25,668 nucleotides of DNA. Source: Chloroflexota bacterium. GTDB lineage: Bacteria; Chloroflexota; Dehalococcoidia; JACQGW01. The position numbers and the translations under genes are program-made. Below are positions 1-8,593 of the stretch, in pieces. The notes under the pieces were generated by a model, which saw only the letters and a list, made by a program, of their open reading frames with translations, was not told the DNA's origin and made no database searches. Location: assembly GCA_016199325.1 (NCBI GenBank), contig JACQGW010000008.1:1-25668 (forward strand), in the 5' to 3' direction. Position 1 is the stretch's first letter; each line of letters starts with the position of its first letter.

Positions 1-661
1 ACCGGCGGCCGTCCACGCAAAACCCTGACGCCCACCCCCTCGTCGGTGTGCTGGCCCAGCAGCGGCGGCGGGCCTTCGACCGGGGCCGGCATCTCGCTCG
101 TCCGGATCGGGTTACTGATGAATCGGATCGGACCGGCCACCGGGTGCTCCGCCTCCCCCACCATGCCACGGGCCGCCACCTGTGGATCCGCCATCACCCG
201 ATCGAGGGTGTTGATCGGCGTGCAGGGGATGTCCGCCGCCTCCAGCACCGCCAGCCATTCGTCCGTCGTCCGGGGCTTCAGCGCCCCGCTCAGCAGCCGC
301 TCCAGCTCGGGCTGATTCGTGTTCCGGCTCTCGTTGTCGGCGAAGCGCGGGTCCTCGGCCAGCTCGGGCAGGCCGATGGTCCGGCAGAGCCGCTGCCAGA
401 GCCTGTCGTTGCCGGCCGCGATGATGATCTGCCCGTCGGATGCTTCAGGTTCAGCGTCAGGCTCCGCTTCGTCCGGTTGATGCTCGTGAAGTAGGCGCCG
501 ACGCCGCGCACGAACGGCCCCTAGGAGCGGGCGTCGTCGCCGGTGCCGGGCGCTTCGACCTTGAGGACGCGCGCGCCCATCGAGCCAAGCAGCCAGCCGC
601 AATAGGGGCCGGCCAGGACGCGGGAGAGGTCGAGCACCTCGATGCCTTCCAGCAGATTCAT
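1..661 (-). pseudogene. Decayed CaiB/BaiF family CoA-transferase (internal deletion, stop, frameshift)
   Basis: The reading frame from ATG 661 gives a typical family III CoA-transferase N-terminus ([19 protein letters not shown], then [14 protein letters not shown]). It is interrupted by TAG at 521-523, and the same frame resumes with GVGAYFTSINRTKRSLTLNL. Near position 440 the sequence jumps, in another frame, to the C-terminal part of the family (DGQIIIAAGNDRLWQRLCR, then PCTPINTLDRVMADPQVAARG and PPPLLGQHTDE). Roughly 200 central residues, including the segment with the catalytic Asp, are absent, so the gene cannot make a working enzyme. The C-terminal frame stays open to the window edge. 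Intact relatives are about 390-410 residues and move CoA between acids. It sits at the end of the minus-strand block with the MFS and flavoprotein genes, so it may be a relic of the same pathway. The assignment is secure; whether the damage is real or a sequencing or assembly error is less certain. Confidence 0.85.
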
Positions 662-696
662 CTGTGCTCCTTCATGTCTGCTTCTTCCGAGCTCCT

Positions 697-1965
697 CTAT
701 GTGGCAGAATGGACAACCGGCCGGCCGAGCAGAATGCCGAATGCGCCGCCCAGGGCCAGCCCGGCGAGGATAGTGAACGCGGCGGCGTAGGAGTGGCTCA
801 GGTCGTAGGCCAGCCCGGCGAGGACCGGCGCGGCGACCAGCCCCGCGGTCATGAAGACGCCCATCACCCCCATGATGCTGCCCAGCCCGCGCATCCCGAA
901 GCTCTCGGCGACCAGTGCCGCCTCCAGCGCCCCCGGCGCGCTCGTGCCCAGGCCGTTGAGGAGGAAGAAGAGCCAGATGAGCGGGCTGAACGGGCCGGCG
1001 CCCACCAGGATGACCAGCGCCACCGCCTGCAGGAAGAGCGCCCCAACGATGACCCGCCGCGCCGAGCCGAAACGGTCGGCGGCCCAGCCGCTCAAGAAAC
1101 GGCCGGCCGTCGTAAACACGGCGGCCAGACTGGCGAAGCCGGCGGCGGCCGCTGGCGACAGCCCCTCGCCGATGAGATACGGCACCAGATGGACGGCCAG
1201 CGAGATCTGCGCCGCGAACCCCAACCCGAGGCCGAACGACAGCAGCCAGAAGGTCGGCGTCCGAAATGCCCGCCGCGCCGTCCAGACGTCGGCGCTGCCC
1301 GCCGCAGCCGTCCGTGCCGCCGCCGGAACCGGCAGGCCATCCGGCGTCAGGCCGCGATCGGCCGGCCGGCTGCGGACCACCAGCGCGACGGCCGGGAATG
1401 CCACCAGCCAGGAGAGCAGGCCCAGGAGGAACCAGGACGTCCGCCACCCGAAGAGGGCGATGAGCAGCGTGGCCAGCGGGACGACGATCACGTTGCCCAG
1501 GCTGGCGCCGGCCGTCGCGATGCCCAGCGCCAGCCCCCGACGCCGGGAGAACCAATTGGAGATCAGCGAGCCCATCGAGATGTAGCCGGTCGCGTTCCGC
1601 CCCAACGCGGCGATGCCGAAGCCGAGGTAGAGCTGCCAGAGGGAGCCGAGCCAGGCCAGACTGACCACCCCGATGCCCATGATGGCGGTGCCGATGAGCA
1701 TCAGCGGTCGGGGGCCGTGCCGGTCATTCAGCCGGCCGACGAACGGCCCGGCGATGCCGGCGACGATGAAGGCCGCCGAGCTGGCGAAGGCGAGCTGGGC
1801 CCGCGTCCAGCCGAACTCCCGCTCGAGCGGGTAAATGAAGACGCCCAGCGTCTGCATGACCATGCCGGTCGAGACGAGGTTGACGAGGGCGGCGACGGCG
1901 ACCACCCACCAGCCGTAGAAGATATGGGGTCGCACCGCTGGAGGAATCGACAAGCGTGCTGTCAC
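697..1965 (-). CDS. MFS transporter, 12 TM (copy 1)
   Basis: This is a 422-residue major facilitator superfamily permease. It opens with the FYGWWVV segment usual for the monocarboxylate/oxalate-formate-like branch. The loop 2-3 signature reads [14 protein letters not shown], and the N-half has the conserved [11 protein letters not shown] stretch. A hydrophilic central loop around residues 200-235 ([13 protein letters not shown]) separates two sets of six hydrophobic segments. The start is GTG at 1965, preceded by a GAGGAG ribosome site about four bases away. Substrate cannot be read from sequence; small organic or aromatic acids are typical of this branch. It lies 18 bases downstream of a truncated paralogue and follows another full paralogue, so it arose by tandem duplication. 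The neighbouring CoA-transferase relic and flavoprotein suggest import of a carboxylate for catabolism (inference). Confidence 0.9.
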   Translation of the reverse strand: MTARLSIPPAVRPHIFYGWWVVAVAALVNLVSTGMVMQTLGVFIYPLEREFGWTRAQLAFASSAAFIVAGIAGPFVGRLNDRHGPRPLMLIGTAIMGIGVVSLAWLGSLWQLYLGFGIAALGRNATGYISMGSLISNWFSRRRGLALGIATAGASLGNVIVVPLATLLIALFGWRTSWFLLGLLSWLVAFPAVALVVRSRPADRGLTPDGLPVPAAARTAAAGSADVWTARRAFRTPTFWLLSFGLGLGFAAQISLAVHLVPYLIGEGLSPAAAAGFASLAAVFTTAGRFLSGWAADRFGSARRVIVGALFLQAVALVILVGAGPFSPLIWLFFLLNGLGTSAPGALEAALVAESFGMRGLGSIMGVMGVFMTAGLVAAPVLAGLAYDLSHSYAAAFTILAGLALGGAFGILLGRPVVHSAT

Positions 1966-1983
1966 GATGCTCCTCTGCGCTTC

Positions 1984-2340
1984 TTATCTTGAAACATGGG
2001 CAACCGGCCGGCCGAGCAGAACGCCGGCCGCGCCGGCCAGGGACAGACCGGCGAGGACGGTGAACGCCACGACGTACGAACGGTTCAGGTCATAGGCCAG
2101 CCCGGCGAGGACCGGCGCGGCGACCAGCCCCGCGGTCATGAAGACGCCGACCAGCCCCATGATGCTGCCCAGCCCGCGCATCCCGAAGCTCTCGGCGACC
2201 AGGGCCGCCTCCAGCGCCCCTGGCGCGCCCGTGCGCAGGCCGTTGAGGACGAAGAAGAGCCAGATCAGCGGGCTGAACGGGCCGGTGCCCACCAGAAGCA
2301 TCAGCGCGGCCGTCTGGAGGACGAGCCGGCATGGACCGTG
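1984..2340 (-). pseudogene. Truncated MFS transporter (C-terminal quarter of a third copy)
   Basis: This fragment matches the last ~110 residues of the flanking MFS genes: [50 protein letters not shown], and a normal stop. The frame can be followed upstream of its first ATG (2301) to about 2330. There the similarity ends, right against the stop codon of the next MFS gene (2341-2343). Everything that would encode transmembrane segments 1-8 is missing. Its DNA is clearly closer to copy 1 (697-1965) than to copy 2. This fits unequal recombination in a tandem array that deleted the front of the middle copy. No ribosome site is evident for the internal ATG, and a two-to-four-helix stub is unlikely to work as a transporter. 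Confidence 0.85.
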
Positions 2341-3618
2341 TCACAATGCACTTCCCGCAGGCCGCAGTGCCGGACGGTTGAGCAATGCCGCCAGCGCGGC
2401 CACCAGCGACAGGCCGGCGAGGACGCTGAACGCCACCGTATACGAGTGGTTCAGGTCGTAGGCCAGGCCGGCCAGGACCGGCGCGGCGACCAGCGCCGCC
2501 GACATGAAGATGCCGATCACCCCCATGATGCCGCCCAGCGCGCGCAGCCCGAAGCTCTCGGCGACGAGCGCCGGCTCAAGCGCCGCCGGCGCGCCGCCCC
2601 CCAGCCCGTTGCAGATGAAAAACAGCCAGACGAGCGGGCTGAACGGGCCGGCACCGACCAGGATCGCCAGCCCGCCCGCCTGGAGGGCCAGCGCTGCGGC
2701 GACGACCCGCCGGGGCGATCCGAAGGCATCGGCGACCCAACCGCTCAGGAAACGGCCGGCTGCCGTAAACAGGTAGGCCATGCTGGCGAAGGCGGCCGCC
2801 GCCACCGGCGTGAGCCCCTCGCCGATCAGGTAGGGCACGAGGTGAACGCCCAGCGCGATCTGCGAGGCGAACCCGCACCCGAAGGTGACCGTCAGGAGCC
2901 AGAAGGTCACGGTCCGAAACGCTCGGCTCGCCGTCCAGTCGTCCCCGCGTCCGGCGGATACCGCTCGCTGGAGCGTCACGTCCGGCAGGCCGTCGGGGGT
3001 CAGGCCCAGGTCGGCCGGCCGGCTCCGGACGACGAGCGCAACGGCCGGCAGTGCCACCACCCAGGCCAGCAGCCCCAGCAGCAGCCAGGCCGTCCGCCAG
3101 CCGAAGGCGGCGATGAGCGCCGTCGCCAGCGGGACGATGATCACCCCTCCCAGACTGCCGCCGCCCGTCGCGATGCCCAGCGCCAGTCCGCGCCGGCGGG
3201 AGAACCAGTTGGAGACCAGCGCGCCCAGCGAGATGTAGCCGGTCGCGTTCCGCCCCAGTGCGCCGACGGCGTAGCCGAGGTAGAGCTGCCAGAGGGAGCC
3301 CAGCCAGGCCAGGCTCACCACCCCGAAGCCCATGATGGCGGCGCCCGCGAGCATGAGCGGCCGAGAGCCATGCCGGTCGTTCAGCCGGCCCACGAACGGC
3401 CCGGCGATGCCGGCGACGACGAAGGCGACGGAGTTCGCCAGCGAGAGCTGCGCCCGCGTCCAGCCGAACTCCCGCTCCAGCGGGTAGATGAACACGCCGA
3501 GCGTCTGGAGCAGCACACCCGTGGCGATCAGGTTCACCAGCCCGGCGACGGCAGCCACCCACCAGCCGTAGAACACCCGGGGCCGCGGGGCCACCTGCAC
3601 CGGAACGGGTGTTGTCAC
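2341..3618 (-). CDS. MFS transporter, 12 TM (copy 2)
   Basis: This 425-residue major facilitator permease is collinear with copy 1 over its whole length. Shared blocks include the FYGWWV opening, [64 protein letters not shown] and a [14 protein letters not shown] central loop. Twelve hydrophobic segments are visible. The start is taken as GTG 3618; the GGGAG just before it is too close to be ideal, so initiation a few codons later (GTG at the seventh or ninth codon) is possible. It lies about 150 bases downstream of the flavoprotein gene, with a palindromic repeat in the gap. Substrate is unknown. A pair of divergent but collinear permeases beside a flavin reductase suggests uptake of related substrates (inference). 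Confidence 0.9.
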   Translation of the reverse strand: MTTPVPVQVAPRPRVFYGWWVAAVAGLVNLIATGVLLQTLGVFIYPLEREFGWTRAQLSLANSVAFVVAGIAGPFVGRLNDRHGSRPLMLAGAAIMGFGVVSLAWLGSLWQLYLGYAVGALGRNATGYISLGALVSNWFSRRRGLALGIATGGGSLGGVIIVPLATALIAAFGWRTAWLLLGLLAWVVALPAVALVVRSRPADLGLTPDGLPDVTLQRAVSAGRGDDWTASRAFRTVTFWLLTVTFGCGFASQIALGVHLVPYLIGEGLTPVAAAAFASMAYLFTAAGRFLSGWVADAFGSPRRVVAAALALQAGGLAILVGAGPFSPLVWLFFICNGLGGGAPAALEPALVAESFGLRALGGIMGVIGIFMSAALVAAPVLAGLAYDLNHSYTVAFSVLAGLSLVAALAALLNRPALRPAGSAL

Positions 3619-3640
3619 GCTCCCACGCCCGGCCGATGGA

Positions 3641-3757
3641 GTTTCTGGTTTCTGGTTTCTCGTTTCTGGTTATCGCGGGCATCGCCACGAACCAGAAACC
3701 ACAGACCAGAACCCCCCAAACCCTTCGTCTTGGCGTCCTTGGCGTCTTGGCGGTTCG
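3641..3757. repeat. GGTTTCTGG-type palindromic intergenic repeat, copy R1, plus CTTGGCG tail
   Basis: The left half is built from repeated TTTCTGG units (from 3641). The right half carries the complementary AACCAGAAACC units (3690-3711), so the RNA could fold into a long hairpin. It is followed at 3721-3757 by the low-complexity string CTTGGCGTCCTTGGCGTC and then TTGGCGGTTCG. The same pairing of elements recurs at 9551-9690, which marks a mobile or amplified intergenic unit. It fills the gap between the flavoprotein and MFS genes. Confidence 0.8.
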
Positions 3758-3772
3758 GTCTTCGGTCTGGCA

Positions 3773-5749
3773 TCAGATGGCCCGCGCCGTGCGCGTCGAC
3801 TCGACCATCGCGTCGTGGAGCCGCCGCGGCGCGTTCGCATCGCCGACCAGGTACACCTCGGCCACTCGACCCTGAAGCTCGCCGTACAGCCCATCGACCG
3901 CCTTGCCGCCGCAGGCCGTCACCACCGTGTCCACACCTTCGACGATCCGCTCGGCACCGGTCCAGGCGTTCGCCAGGGTCACCCGTTTCCCCTCAACGGC
4001 CTTCAGCCGCGTGTTCGCCGAGATGGCCACGCCCTTCTCGAAGAGCCGGGTCAGCACGTTCGGCCGGCTGAAGTCGTCCAGGTCCTGCATCAGGCAGTAG
4101 AGCGGCGTGACGATCTCGACCTGCTTCCCGCGGTCGGCCAGATACTCGGCCGCGCTCGGCCCGCGCATGTACCCCTCAGTGTCGTACACGATGCACCGCT
4201 CGCCAACTGCGACCGCATCCAGCAAGACGTCGTTGCAACTGGCGACGTTCGGGCCGTCTGCGCCGGGCAGGTTCGGCCGCCGCGGCACCGACCCCGTCGC
4301 CACCACCACGGCGTCCGGCTGCTCCGCCAGCACTAGATCCGCCGTCGCCCGCACGCCGAGCCGGACGTCCACCCCCAGCTTCTTCATCTGAAAGGCCAGC
4401 CAGCGCACCATGCCGCCGTACGACTCCCGCTCCGGGGCCCGGCTCGCAGCGACCACCTGGCCGCCAGGGTAGGCCGCCTGCTCGAAGAGCACGACCCGAT
4501 GCCCCCGCTCCGCCGCCACCCGGGCCGCTTCCAGCCCGGCCGGCCCGCCGCCGACGACAACCACCTTCTTCGGCCGGGGCGCCGACGGGATCTCCGTCGG
4601 CAGCTCCAGCTCCCGGCCGATCTCCGGGTTCTGGATGCAGCTCACGTGCAGCCCGAAGAAGACCCGTCCAATGCAGCCCTCGCTCGCGCCGGTACACTGG
4701 CGGATCTCGTCCAACTGGCCCGCCATTGCCTTCTTGGGGAAGTCCGGATCCGCGATGGACGCCCGGGTCATCCCGACGAAATCGCAGACCCCATCGGCGA
4801 GGGCTTGCTCCGCCTGCAGCGGATCGACGATGCGGCCGGCGACGCCGACCGGCACGTCCACGGTCTCCCGAATGATCTCCCGCAGGGAGGCCGAGAGGTT
4901 GTTGTACACGCCGAGGGGATAGTAGAGGCCGGGGACGCTGGCGCTCTGGGTCATGTACGTCTCGGTCGTCGAGCCGGTGATGGTGAAGTAGTCGAGCGTC
5001 TTCAGCGCGGCCAGGCGCCGCGCGTACTCGCGCAGATCTTCGGGGGTGAGCCCGTCGTCCAGGAGCTCATCGCCCGAGAGGCGGGCGCCGACGACGAAAT
5101 CCGGTCCGACCGACTCGCGGACCGCCTCGACGATCTCCAGCGTGAAGCGAATCCGGTTGTCGAAGCTGCCGCCGTACTCGTCGGTCCGCTTGTTCGAGCG
5201 CGGCGAGAGGAACTGGTTCGGCAGGTGACTCGCCCAGAGAATGACGTCGACGCCGTCGAAGCCGCCGGCCCTGAGTCGGCGGGCTGCCGCGGCGTAGGCG
5301 GCGACGGCCTCCCGAATCTGGTTGCGGTCCATCGCGTGGGGGATCTCCCGGTGGACATCCTCCGGCTCGTCCGACGCCGACCAGAGCGCCCTGTTCGACT
5401 TCACCGAGCTGCCGCGCCGGCCCCGGTGGGTGATCTGCGAGATGATCGGGCAATCGTACCGGTGGACGGCGTCCGCCAGCCGCTGGAGGTACGGGACGAT
5501 CTCGTCTCCCCAGTTGTTCACCTCGCCCCAGTCGTCCGACGAGTTCGCCTGGTGTACGCTGGCCGAGCCGAAGCACTGGATCATCCCGATGCCGCCCCGG
5601 GCCTTCCGCTCGAGATACGCGAGATAGCGTGGCCCCGGCATGCCACCATCGGCAAGCCCTGCCGCGTGGGGCGTGCAGCAGATCCGGTTCTTGACCGTCA
5701 GCTTCCCGATCCTGAGCGGCGTGAAGAGGTAGCGGAACTGCGTCTCCAT
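3773..5749 (-). CDS. Old Yellow Enzyme-type NADH:flavin oxidoreductase / dienoyl-CoA reductase-like fusion
   Basis: This 658-residue protein has the three-part plan of bacterial 2,4-dienoyl-CoA reductase and trimethylamine dehydrogenase. An FMN-binding TIM barrel covers residues 1-345, with FTPLRIGKLTVKNRI at the start and the active-site region GVDVILWASHLPNQFLSPRS near 166-185. An iron-sulfur segment follows (352-371), then FAD/NAD(P) domains with VVVVGGGPAGLEAARVA at 396-412. The family reduces enones, dienoyl-CoAs or oxidises amines by passing electrons between FMN, 4Fe-4S and FAD. Here the cluster motif, normally CxxCxxxCx11C, reads C352-T-G-A355-S-E-G-C359 and then C371, so the second ligand is Ala. 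The substrate is not predictable. The start is ATG 5749 behind a GGAGGG site six bases upstream. It is the first gene of the minus-strand transport block and has a plausible promoter at 5792-5820. Confidence 0.93.
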   Translation of the reverse strand: METQFRYLFTPLRIGKLTVKNRICCTPHAAGLADGGMPGPRYLAYLERKARGGIGMIQCFGSASVHQANSSDDWGEVNNWGDEIVPYLQRLADAVHRYDCPIISQITHRGRRGSSVKSNRALWSASDEPEDVHREIPHAMDRNQIREAVAAYAAAARRLRAGGFDGVDVILWASHLPNQFLSPRSNKRTDEYGGSFDNRIRFTLEIVEAVRESVGPDFVVGARLSGDELLDDGLTPEDLREYARRLAALKTLDYFTITGSTTETYMTQSASVPGLYYPLGVYNNLSASLREIIRETVDVPVGVAGRIVDPLQAEQALADGVCDFVGMTRASIADPDFPKKAMAGQLDEIRQCTGASEGCIGRVFFGLHVSCIQNPEIGRELELPTEIPSAPRPKKVVVVGGGPAGLEAARVAAERGHRVVLFEQAAYPGGQVVAASRAPERESYGGMVRWLAFQMKKLGVDVRLGVRATADLVLAEQPDAVVVATGSVPRRPNLPGADGPNVASCNDVLLDAVAVGERCIVYDTEGYMRGPSAAEYLADRGKQVEIVTPLYCLMQDLDDFSRPNVLTRLFEKGVAISANTRLKAVEGKRVTLANAWTGAERIVEGVDTVVTACGGKAVDGLYGELQGRVAEVYLVGDANAPRRLHDAMVESTRTARAI

Positions 5750-5791
5750 CGGTCACCCTCCGTCGCCATGCCGGCGATTGTGGCAGCGCCC

Positions 5792-5820
5792 ATCGTAGCA
5801 CGCGTCCCTTTGGCGATCAA
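5792..5820 (-). promoter_or_regulatory. Probable sigma-70-type promoter of the flavoprotein gene
   Basis: On the minus strand, TTGATC (5820-5815) is separated by exactly 17 bases from TACGAT (5797-5792). The start codon lies about 35 bases downstream of the expected transcription start. No other gene is present in 5750-6091; besides this promoter the stretch holds the large palindrome at 5926-6010. Confidence 0.5.
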
Positions 5821-5925
5821 GCGGTGCATCCTTGAATCCTTGAAGCTGCTATGGGTCGCTGCACAGGGACTTGACGTGTCGGAGGGCCCCATCGCGAGCG
5901 GACTCATCGCCCGCCGCACGCTCCC

Positions 5926-6010
5926 CCGTCATGCTGAGCCGCAGCGAAGCATCTCCCGGACGCTATCCGTTCAAGGCGGGGAGATGCTTCGCTGCGGCTC
6001 AGCATGACGG
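5926..6010. repeat. Perfect 32-bp inverted repeat (palindromic intergenic element)
   Basis: The left arm 5926-5957 begins CCGTCATGCTGAGCCGCAGC. It is the exact reverse complement of the right arm 5979-6010, with a 21-base loop between. Its core (CATGCTGAG...CGAAGCATCTC) resembles a palindromic repeat seen widely between genes in Chloroflexota and other high-GC genomes. It lies in the 342-base gap between the divergent-oriented flavoprotein promoter and the scpA stop. No T-run follows it, so a plain intrinsic terminator is not obvious. Confidence 0.9.
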
Positions 6011-6091
6011 AAGAGGAGTCGTCGGGACCAGCAAGCGATTTGCCGGATGGATCACCAACGCCTCGCGCCGCGGACGACAGAACCCGGCGAA

Positions 6092-6832
6092 CTACGTCGA
6101 ACTTGCCGGATGCGCGACTCTCGTGGCAGCGCCGACCGCTTCCACCGGTCGCACGACGATCTCGCCGAACGTCTCCGCCTGCTCGACGGCGGCGCTCCCC
6201 CGGCGCACGAGATCGAGCACGGCGAGGAACCCGGCGACGGCGCCGGCTCGGCCGGGCGTCTCGGCGAGCAGCTCGGAGAACGTGAGGGTGCGGCCCGCGG
6301 CCAGAGCGGCGGCGATCCGCTCCACCTGCTCGGCGACTGAGATCGCCGCCGGCCGGATGATCGTCGGCGGCGGCTCACGCCGGGCCAGCGCCCGCCGGTA
6401 GGCGGCAAGCAGATCGGCGGGTGTACCGGGGAGCAGCGCCGGTGGACTCGGCGCCGGGGCGGGGACCACCCGCGGATAGCTCCGCAGACCGGACTCCTCA
6501 CGGGCCCGCAGGAACGCCACCACCGGCCGGAAGCGGCAGTGTTCCGCCAGTTGGCGGACGAGATCGTCGGCGGCCTCCGGTCCGGCGGCGACCTCAACCG
6601 GCGGCTGCGGCAGGAGCGACCGCGACTTGAGCAGCAGCAGTCGAGCCGCCACGACGAGAAACCCCGACCAGGCGTCGAGGTCCAGTGGCTCCAGCGAGGC
6701 CAGGTGCTCGATGTACTGCTCCGTCACCGCCGCCAGCGACACGGTGCTGACGTCGAGCTGCCGCCGCTCGACGAGCTGGAGCAGCAGGTCGAGCGGCCCC
6801 TCGAAGGTGGGCAGACGGAGTTGATAGGTCAT
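6092..6832 (-). CDS. scpA: Segregation and condensation protein A
   Basis: ScpA is the kleisin subunit that bridges the two SMC heads in the bacterial condensin complex, acting on the nucleoid with ScpB. The 246-residue product has the diagnostic N-terminus (TFEGPLDLLLQLVERRQLDV, residues 9-28) that binds the SMC neck. A helical segment LDAWSGFLVVAARLLLLKSR follows at about 53-72. The middle is Pro/Ala-rich, and a C-terminal winged helix (TFSELLAETPGRAGAVAGFL, about 195-214, then LDLVRRG) binds the SMC cap. The length is normal. The usual partner scpB is not next to it; the downstream stretch holds only a palindromic repeat. The start ATG 6832 has no strong ribosome site. It is followed in the other direction by a 136-base gap and then the DAHP synthase gene, which reads the same way, so co-transcription is possible. 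Confidence 0.92.
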   Translation of the reverse strand: MTYQLRLPTFEGPLDLLLQLVERRQLDVSTVSLAAVTEQYIEHLASLEPLDLDAWSGFLVVAARLLLLKSRSLLPQPPVEVAAGPEAADDLVRQLAEHCRFRPVVAFLRAREESGLRSYPRVVPAPAPSPPALLPGTPADLLAAYRRALARREPPPTIIRPAAISVAEQVERIAAALAAGRTLTFSELLAETPGRAGAVAGFLAVLDLVRRGSAAVEQAETFGEIVVRPVEAVGAATRVAHPASST

Positions 6833-6968
6833 GCCAGGTCCGGAGGATCGGGCATCCCTTCAATCGATGGGGGCACCGGGGGACGGAAACCATCGCCAGC
6901 GATTGCCAAGCGGGCAGGTCGCCATCCGTGTAATCCGTTCCCCGAATCCGTTGACAGCTCCGCTCCCG

Positions 6969-8009
6969 CTACACGGCCACCGCTTGAGCCGCCACACGCC
7001 GTCCCAGCGCCTGTGCTACCGGCCCGATGCGAGCCATGAGCGCCGCGAAGTTCTCCGGCGTCAGCGATTGCGCGCCGTCGGAGAGCGCATGGTCGGGGTT
7101 CGGATGCACCTCGATCATCAGTCCATCGGCACCGGCCGCGACGGCGGCCAGCGCCATCGGCGGCACCAGATGCCACTTGCCCGTCCCGTGGCTCGGATCG
7201 GCGATGACAGGCAGATGGCTCAGCCGGTTGACGATCGGGATCGCGCTGAGGTCGAGCGTGTTGCGCGTGTACGTCTCGAACGTCCGAATGCCGCGTTCGC
7301 AGAGGATCACCTGGCGGTTGCCACGCGCCAGGACGTACTCGGCGGCCAGCAGCCATTCCTCGATCGTCGCCGAGATCCCGCGCTTCAGCAGCACCGGCAT
7401 CCCGACGTCGCCGACGGCGTCGAGGAGCTGGTAGTTCTGCATGTTGCGGGCGCCAACCTGGAGAACGTCGGCGTAGCGAGCGACGACGTCGATGTCCCCG
7501 GGGGTCATGACCTCGGTCACCACCGGCAGGCCGGTCACGGCGCGCGCCTGCGCCAGGAACCGCAGCCCGTCCTCGCCCAGCCCCCGGAAGCTGTACGGCG
7601 ACGTCCGCGGCTTGAACGCGCCGCCGCGCAGCATGCTGGCGCCCGCCCGCCGCACGGCGCGGGCCACCTGGACGACCTGATCTTCCGACTCCACCGAGCA
7701 CGGCCCGGCGATGACCACCAGACTGCCGTTGCCGATGGCGACGTCCCCGACGCGAACCATCGATCGCTCCCGCTGGAACTCCCGGCTGGAGAGTTTGAAC
7801 GGGCTGCTGATCCGAAGGACCTCCTCAACTCCCGCCATCGCCCCCAGCATCTCTCGGAGCTCGGGGAACACCCGGCCGACGACCCCGATGACCGTTCGCT
7901 CAACGCCCTCCGAGAGATGGCCGACCAGGCTCAGCTCGCCGAGCCGATCCATGACGGCGTCGATCTCTGCCCGGCTGCTGCCGGGCTGCATCACAACCAG
8001 CATACTCAT
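6969..8009 (-). CDS. aroF: 3-deoxy-7-phosphoheptulonate (DAHP) synthase, type I-beta with N-terminal regulatory domain
   Basis: This enzyme condenses phosphoenolpyruvate and erythrose 4-phosphate in the first step of the shikimate pathway. The 346 residues start with a ferredoxin-like (ACT-like) regulatory domain (1-75, [20 protein letters not shown]), as in the Thermotoga enzyme. The barrel follows, with [10 protein letters not shown] (about 98-107), [68 protein letters not shown] and [18 protein letters not shown]. The Cys, His, Glu and Asp that bind the metal are visible in these motifs. It is 48 bases downstream of aroH and shares its T-box leader. Expression is therefore expected to rise when the cognate aromatic aminoacyl-tRNA is uncharged, and the N-terminal domain likely gives feedback inhibition. 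Confidence 0.96.
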   Translation of the reverse strand: MSMLVVMQPGSSRAEIDAVMDRLGELSLVGHLSEGVERTVIGVVGRVFPELREMLGAMAGVEEVLRISSPFKLSSREFQRERSMVRVGDVAIGNGSLVVIAGPCSVESEDQVVQVARAVRRAGASMLRGGAFKPRTSPYSFRGLGEDGLRFLAQARAVTGLPVVTEVMTPGDIDVVARYADVLQVGARNMQNYQLLDAVGDVGMPVLLKRGISATIEEWLLAAEYVLARGNRQVILCERGIRTFETYTRNTLDLSAIPIVNRLSHLPVIADPSHGTGKWHLVPPMALAAVAAGADGLMIEVHPNPDHALSDGAQSLTPENFAALMARIGPVAQALGRRVAAQAVAV

Positions 8010-8057
8010 TGGCGCCCCAGGCCCCGCTGGATAGCGCCTTCCCCCTCTCTCTCCGAA

Positions 8058-8498
8058 TTACCGATGGTCGGGCTGGGGCGAGCCCGCCGGCGACACGGAG
8101 GCCAGCGCCTCCCGTGCCGTCCGCAGGCGCGCCTCACGCAGGCCCTGCGCGCCGCGAAGGTAGACATGCACGATCTCGTTCAATCGCTTCGTCGTGTTGA
8201 CGTGGAGGAGCACCCGAATACAGCGCGCCAGCCCATCCGGCACCCCCATCTCATGGGTGCAGATCAGGGCCAGGTTCTCCCAGGAGTTTCCGGCGGTCGC
8301 CCCCATCACCCGGGCCGCGACTGCCGGGAACTCGGCGTTCACGTCGGGAGAGGCCGTAAAGATGATACTGGCAATGTCCTCGACGTCGACCTCGTTCGCC
8401 TGGACCATGCGCGCGAGCAGCTCGCGCGTCGCCTCGATGATGGCGCTGCGGGTGTTCTCCTCGGCAGTCGTCGCCCCCCGAATGCCCCGAACGTACAT
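8058..8498 (-). CDS. aroH: Chorismate mutase, AroH type
   Basis: This enzyme converts chorismate to prephenate, the branch to tyrosine and phenylalanine. It is a trimeric alpha/beta-barrel AroH-class mutase, unrelated to the helical AroQ class. The product starts [15 protein letters not shown], followed by [37 protein letters not shown] and IVHVYLRGA. By comparison with the Bacillus enzyme the active-site Arg near the N-terminus, the Cys and Glu of CTHE, the Arg of CIRV and the Tyr of HVYL are all kept. ATG 8498 is chosen because it matches the usual N-terminus and has GGGAG five bases upstream; the frame stays open to a TTG at 8522. It is the first gene behind the T-box terminator and is transcribed with DAHP synthase. 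Confidence 0.95.
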   Translation of the reverse strand: MYVRGIRGATTAEENTRSAIIEATRELLARMVQANEVDVEDIASIIFTASPDVNAEFPAVAARVMGATAGNSWENLALICTHEMGVPDGLARCIRVLLHVNTTKRLNEIVHVYLRGAQGLREARLRTAREALASVSPAGSPQPDHR

Positions 8499-8537
8499 CG
8501 TCGCTCCCATCTCCCTCGTCAAGCTCCCTTAACAGCA

Positions 8538-8572
8538 AACGGCCTTTCGCCCAATCGGGGCGAAAGGCCGTT
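8538..8572 (-). terminator. T-box leader terminator/antiterminator switch stem
   Basis: A perfect 15-bp stem (AACGGCCTTTCGCCC against 8558-8572) with a five-base loop lies just after the T-box and about 40 bases before the aroH start. The downstream T-run is weak (GTTTGCTGTT). The left half can alternatively pair with the T-box region. Confidence 0.82.
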
Positions 8573-8579
8573 GACCATT

Positions 8580-8593
8580 CGCGGTACCACCCT
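8580..8593 (-). promoter_or_regulatory. T-box consensus motif
   Basis: The minus strand reads AGGGTGGTACCGCG, identical to the family consensus that pairs with the NCCA end of the uncharged tRNA (via TGGT). Confidence 0.93.

Noticed and set aside
3641..3757. CRISPR-like appearance of repeated GGTTTCTGG units
   Set aside because: Units are adjacent, unequal and inverted with no regular unique spacers, and there are no cas genes.
1996..4071. 691-codon plus-strand open frame antisense to the MFS genes
   Set aside because: Its product is rich in Arg, Gln, Gly and Pro with no domain. It mirrors the codon pattern of three real minus-strand genes, as expected in high-GC DNA.
4499..6007. 502-codon plus-strand frame opposite the flavoprotein gene
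   Set aside because: Shadow of the third-position GC pattern. The minus-strand gene has full family motifs.
6833..6968. Possible tRNA or small RNA between DAHP synthase and scpA (T-loop-like bases near 6940)
   Set aside because: No cloverleaf can be drawn. The bases around 6920-6955 are AACGGATT/ATCCGTGTAATCC-type low-complexity repeats common in intergenic DNA.
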